In this document: one piece after another, positions 31,756 through 34,685 of the stretch
Layout of the letters: each line of letters begins with the position of its first letter
Numbering within the stretch: the stretch's first letter is position 1
The notes under the pieces: model-generated
Told to the model about the DNA's origin: nothing
Seen by the model: only the letters and a program-made list of their open reading frames with translations
Databases searched by the model: none
From: CALIKS01 sp964440295
Lineage (GTDB): Archaea > Thermoproteota > Nitrososphaeria_A > Caldarchaeales > Calditenuaceae
Direction of reading: 5' to 3'
DNA length: 34,685 nucleotides
NCBI GenBank assembly: GCA_964440295.1
Contig: CAYTRT010000013.1
Span: 1 to 34,685, forward strand
Made by a program: the position numbers and the translations under genes

Positions 31756-32811
31756 CTATGCAGGACTAAGAGGAGGCGCGTCAAGCCCAGCCTTCTCGTC
31801 AAACCCACACATGATGTTCATACACTGAACTGCCTGGCCGGCAGCTCCCTTGATCAAATTATCAATAGCCCCGAACAGGGCGGCTCTCCTCCTACTTTCT
31901 TCCACCGCAAACCCGACATCGCAGTAATTACTGCCTATAGTGTACTTTGGGTCAGGATACTTTACGGGGCCAGTCCTCACAATTCTTATGAAGGGCTCCT
32001 TTCCATACATCTGAGCGTAGGCTCTCCAGATCTCATTGCTCCCAACACCATCGACGATCCACACGTGACAAGTAGCCAACGCGCCCCTGACGCTACCTAC
32101 GGCATGAGGCACCATCGCCACGCTTATCTTCTTACCCACGAGTAGCCCTAGCTCCTGCTCTACCTCTGCCACGTGTCTATGACCCTCAGCCTCGTATGGC
32201 CGCATGACGTTTGCCCTCTCCGGGTGATGAGTACCGTGACTTGGCTCTCTACCCGCCTCGCTGCTCCCAACCTTCACGTCGACAGCTATGTGTTCAAGAT
32301 CAACTAGCCTGTTCTTTACTGCCGGCGCTAGGGCTAGAATGGCTGCAGTAGAATTGCATCCTGGACAAGCAACAATGCTTGCGTTCTTTATTTCTTCTCT
32401 ATGCAGCTCTGGTAAACCATAAACACTTCGTGAAAGTAGGTCAGGAAGTGGGTGCTTGAATTCATACCACTCCTCATATAGTGATGGATCCTTGAGCCTG
32501 AAATCCGGGCTCAGATCAATCACTCTAAGCCCAACCTCTAGGAGACGCCCCACAATCCCGACTGAGACACCAGCAGGAACACTGAGAAACACTAAGTCAG
32601 CACTACTAGCAATCTTATCAATGTTAAGCTCGCTGAACTTGAGGTGGATGTAGAAGCCCCTAAGGTTTAGATGAACCGATGAGAGGGGCTTACCTGCATA
32701 TTCACGCGAAGTTGCAGCAACGACCTCAACTCCTTTATGAGTTGCCAAGATTCTCAAGAGTTCTCCGCCAGTGTATCCACTCGCGCCTATGACGGCGACC
32801 CTAACAGTCAC
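31756..32811 (-). CDS. lysY: [LysW]-aminoadipyl / [LysW]-glutamyl phosphate reductase
   Basis: An ArgC-like reductase of 351 residues that converts the acyl phosphate on LysW to the semialdehyde with NADPH. The nucleotide loop is GASGYTGGELLR (9-20) and the catalytic cysteine is Cys152 in VACPGCNSTAA; FLSVPAGVS and HGTHHPERANVM are family blocks. The GTG start overlaps the argX stop in GTGA, with AGAGGTG before it. Only one copy is present, so it must act in both lysine and arginine routes if both run here. Confidence 0.93.
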   Translation of the reverse strand: MTVRVAVIGASGYTGGELLRILATHKGVEVVAATSREYAGKPLSSVHLNLRGFYIHLKFSELNIDKIASSADLVFLSVPAGVSVGIVGRLLEVGLRVIDLSPDFRLKDPSLYEEWYEFKHPLPDLLSRSVYGLPELHREEIKNASIVACPGCNSTAAILALAPAVKNRLVDLEHIAVDVKVGSSEAGREPSHGTHHPERANVMRPYEAEGHRHVAEVEQELGLLVGKKISVAMVPHAVGSVRGALATCHVWIVDGVGSNEIWRAYAQMYGKEPFIRIVRTGPVKYPDPKYTIGSNYCDVGFAVEESRRRAALFGAIDNLIKGAAGQAVQCMNIMCGFDEKAGLDAPPLSPA

Positions 32812-33650
32812 CTCTTCGACACCTCTATGAGGAACTTCACCAACTCAGACGCTACATCTATTCCTGTAGCCTCCATAAATCCCTTAAACTCAGGCACACC
32901 GTTAACCTCATTGACATAAAGCGTGCCCGTGCTGTCTTCTAAAATATCGACAGAGATAAAGTCTCCCTTCACGGACTCCGCCGCCTTCAGCGTCACTTCC
33001 TCCAATACTGGGTCTAGTCTTCTTTGTACGGGCTTACCGCCTAGGGCTATATTAGTCCGCCACTCGTCGCCGACGCTGACCCTATACATCGCTCCCAACA
33101 CTTCACCACCAACGACTATGACCCTAATATCGCGGTTATTTACCTCAATGTAGTCCTGCATGATGTGTATCTTGAGCTGCTGGCTGGGAAGCATCTGTCT
33201 ATGCTCGAGGAGGCTCCTCCAACTAACAGTATCTGTGACGAGTGAGACGAGGCGGCCCCAGCTCCCTATCGGTGGCTTATCCACAAAGGGCTTCTTCAAA
33301 GTCCTGTAGGCCGCCTGCGCTGACTCTGCATCCATCGCTATTATGCTTTTTGGGACGTTCAGGCCAGCATTCTTAATCTTGCTTAACGTGAGTATCTTGT
33401 CACCGCATATCGAGATTGTGTAAGACGAGTTTACCGCGATTCCGCCTCCGGACTCCCTCACAGCGGCGGCGTAGAGTGCCTTGTACATTGACACTGACCT
33501 TACGAGGGAAACGTCGGCGACCTTCTCTCCGAGTGGTAGGGGCTTGTTGTTGATGTTTGTTAGGATTACCTCGCAGTTGCTGGCTTTTAGCTTGTCTATT
33601 ATTAGTTTCTCTTCAAGTCTGGGATAGTCGTAGAGCATCTCAATCTTCAA
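32808..33650 (-). CDS. argX: LysW ligase, glutamate-specific type (ArgX)
   Basis: The second ATP-grasp LysW ligase of the cluster, 280 residues. It would load glutamate onto LysW to begin ornithine/arginine synthesis. The ATP loop appears as PFVDKPPIGSWGR (121-133), RDIRVIVVGG and NIALGGKPVQ are conserved, and the substrate segment reads VNEVNGVPEFKGF (246-258), the form I associate with ArgX in contrast to the EFRNT of the other copy. It is first in the leftward cluster and overlaps lysY by 4 bases. AAGGGTGG upstream is the ribosome-binding site, and a TATA-like element lies near 33715-33724. Swapping LysX and ArgX labels is the main uncertainty. Confidence 0.87.
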   Translation of the reverse strand: MKIEMLYDYPRLEEKLIIDKLKASNCEVILTNINNKPLPLGEKVADVSLVRSVSMYKALYAAAVRESGGGIAVNSSYTISICGDKILTLSKIKNAGLNVPKSIIAMDAESAQAAYRTLKKPFVDKPPIGSWGRLVSLVTDTVSWRSLLEHRQMLPSQQLKIHIMQDYIEVNNRDIRVIVVGGEVLGAMYRVSVGDEWRTNIALGGKPVQRRLDPVLEEVTLKAAESVKGDFISVDILEDSTGTLYVNEVNGVPEFKGFMEATGIDVASELVKFLIEVSKR

Positions 33651-33796
33651 CTATTTTTTCCACCCTTGTAGACCTCATCATCCGGCGTATCTGTTTTTCG
33701 GAAGACTTGTGCTAGGATAAAAACCCGATTCGTTAGTTAAGATTCCTAGCGTTCGGACCTAGTAGAGTTTTTTAGGTTGTCTTGTGTGGTCTTTTT

Positions 33797-34685
33797 GTGA
33801 GTAGTTTCCGTATTCCTACTTTTAGGGATATATGCATCGCGAGAAGAGTGGTTTCTAAATATCTTAAGCCCACGCCCCTCGTTTATTCTAGGAAGGTCTC
33901 GAGGATGCTTGGCTGTGATGTCTACTTTAAGCTTGAGAATCTCCAGCCGATTCGAGCCTTTAAGGTTAGGGGCGGCGTCTACTACATGTCCGTGATGAGG
34001 GACGAGGCTGCTAAGAGGGGCGTCGTGACCGCATCTACCGGAAATCACGCACAGTCAATCGCGTATGCCGGCGCGCTTTTCGGCGTAGAGGTGAAGATCG
34101 TGATGCCCCAAGGAGTCCCTCAGGTCAAGATCGATGCCGTCAAGGAGTTGGGCGCTAAGGTTATTATTCATGGGTCCTATTTTGAGGAGTCTCGGATGTA
34201 TGCTGAGAAGCTGGCAAAGGAGAGGGGCTACTTGTTTGTACACTCGATTAATGAGCCGCTTCTCTACATGGGCGTTGGCTCGATGCATCTAGAGGTACTG
34301 GAGGAGCTGCCGGACGTGGACGTCGTGATTAATCCGCTGGGAGGCGGTTCTGGAGTTGCTAGTGGATGCATAGTGTATAAGACGGTTGATCCCTCGATCA
34401 AGGTCTTTGCGGTGCAGGCAGAGGGCGCTCCCGCGTTCTACGAGTCCTGGAGGCGAGGCGAAATAGTCGATCTGGGCAGAGTCTCTACGAGGGCTGAGGG
34501 CCTAGCCTCTGGAAGGGCCTACGAACTACCATTCACGATCTTGAGGGGAAGGCTGGACGACGTCTTACTCGTAAGTGACGAGGAGATGGAGAAAGCTGTT
34601 AGGCTAATCTTTGACGCGATTCGCCAGGTTGCTGAGCTGAGCGGCGCAGCCTCAACTGCAGCAGCCCTCAAGATAGCGGACTCGC
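33797..34685 (+). CDS. PLP-dependent threonine/serine dehydratase-like enzyme (3' partial)
   Basis: The frame runs from a GTG at 33797 (GTGGT 7 bases before it; a TTG at 33782 is possible) to the window end, 296 residues so far. Fold type II PLP enzyme: the Schiff-base Lys56 lies in ENLQPIRAFKVRGG, where most threonine dehydratases have GSFK; STGNHAQS (80-87) holds the substrate carboxylate, and GGGSG (182-186) the PLP phosphate. It would deaminate threonine to 2-oxobutyrate (isoleucine route) or serine to pyruvate. The AFK variant leaves function open, and a racemase or related lyase is possible. The C-terminus is outside the window, so presence of an ACT regulatory domain cannot be judged. 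It is divergent from the argX cluster. Confidence 0.85.
   Translation, partial: MSSFRIPTFRDICIARRVVSKYLKPTPLVYSRKVSRMLGCDVYFKLENLQPIRAFKVRGGVYYMSVMRDEAAKRGVVTASTGNHAQSIAYAGALFGVEVKIVMPQGVPQVKIDAVKELGAKVIIHGSYFEESRMYAEKLAKERGYLFVHSINEPLLYMGVGSMHLEVLEELPDVDVVINPLGGGSGVASGCIVYKTVDPSIKVFAVQAEGAPAFYESWRRGEIVDLGRVSTRAEGLASGRAYELPFTILRGRLDDVLLVSDEEMEKAVRLIFDAIRQVAELSGAASTAAALKIADS

Noticed and set aside
33746..34288. Minus-strand ORFs opposite the dehydratase gene
   Set aside because: They are shadows of a long plus-strand frame with clear PLP-enzyme motifs.

Overview
The window is a dense archaeal chromosome segment, most likely from a thermophilic or deeply branching member of the TACK group (Thermoproteota sensu lato). 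Supporting signs are an archaeal-type leucyl-tRNA synthetase, the archaeal pantoate kinase/phosphopantothenate synthetase route, a LysW carrier-protein lysine/arginine pathway, TATA-box promoters with many near-leaderless genes, frequent TTG/GTG starts, and tRNA genes with bulge-helix-bulge introns at non-canonical positions. I cannot assign an order from the sequence alone. Both runs of 100 N (2672-2771 and 10719-10818) are flanked by the same 55 bases on either side. They look like unmerged assembly overlaps rather than missing sequence, and removing the gap plus one copy restores an intact reading frame in both cases.

Layout. 1-597: a LAGLIDADG endonuclease cut by the window edge. 700-805 (-): tRNA-Ala(GGC) with a T-arm intron. 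910-1203: a small membrane protein. 1310-4851: a coenzyme A operon (pantoate kinase, phosphopantothenate synthetase, PanB, ketopantoate reductase). 4903-6443: ThiL and a zinc-ribbon membrane protein. 6532-8599: KDG kinase and a bacterial-type KDPG aldolase fused to a glyoxalase-fold (VOC) domain, i.e. Entner-Doudoroff steps. 8630-11011 (-): a zinc-ribbon/winged-helix protein and an MFS transporter. 11305-13439: a divergent pair, a two-HTH regulator and an ACT-V4R sensor, around one symmetric TATA box. 13547-13652: tRNA-His with two introns. 13776-16790: OsmC, a small unknown protein, an ion permease behind a long inverted repeat, and a DUF434 protein. 16872-21486: LeuRS, thioredoxin reductase and endonuclease V. 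21510-24987 (-): a BtuFCD-like importer with a perfect 19-bp palindrome over its start. 25145-27568: mini-ORFs, RpiA and ArgH. 27559-33650 (-): argX-lysY-lysZ-lysW-lysX-lysJ-lysK. 33797-end: a PLP-dependent threonine/serine dehydratase-like gene cut by the window edge.

How the genes work together. The lys/arg cluster encodes carrier-bound synthesis in which LysW is loaded with aminoadipate (LysX) or glutamate (ArgX) and then processed by shared LysZ, LysY, LysJ and LysK; ArgH supplies the last arginine step. The pan operon makes 4'-phosphopantothenate from 2-ketoisovalerate. KDG kinase and aldolase form the lower part of a semi-phosphorylative Entner-Doudoroff path. RpiA makes ribose 5-phosphate.

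The points most worth following up are the unusual tRNA introns, the aldolase-VOC fusion, the ACT-V4R/HTH divergent module, the two strong inverted repeats at transporter promoters, and two very short promoter-associated ORFs. No CRISPR array, insertion sequence, rRNA or replication origin was seen.
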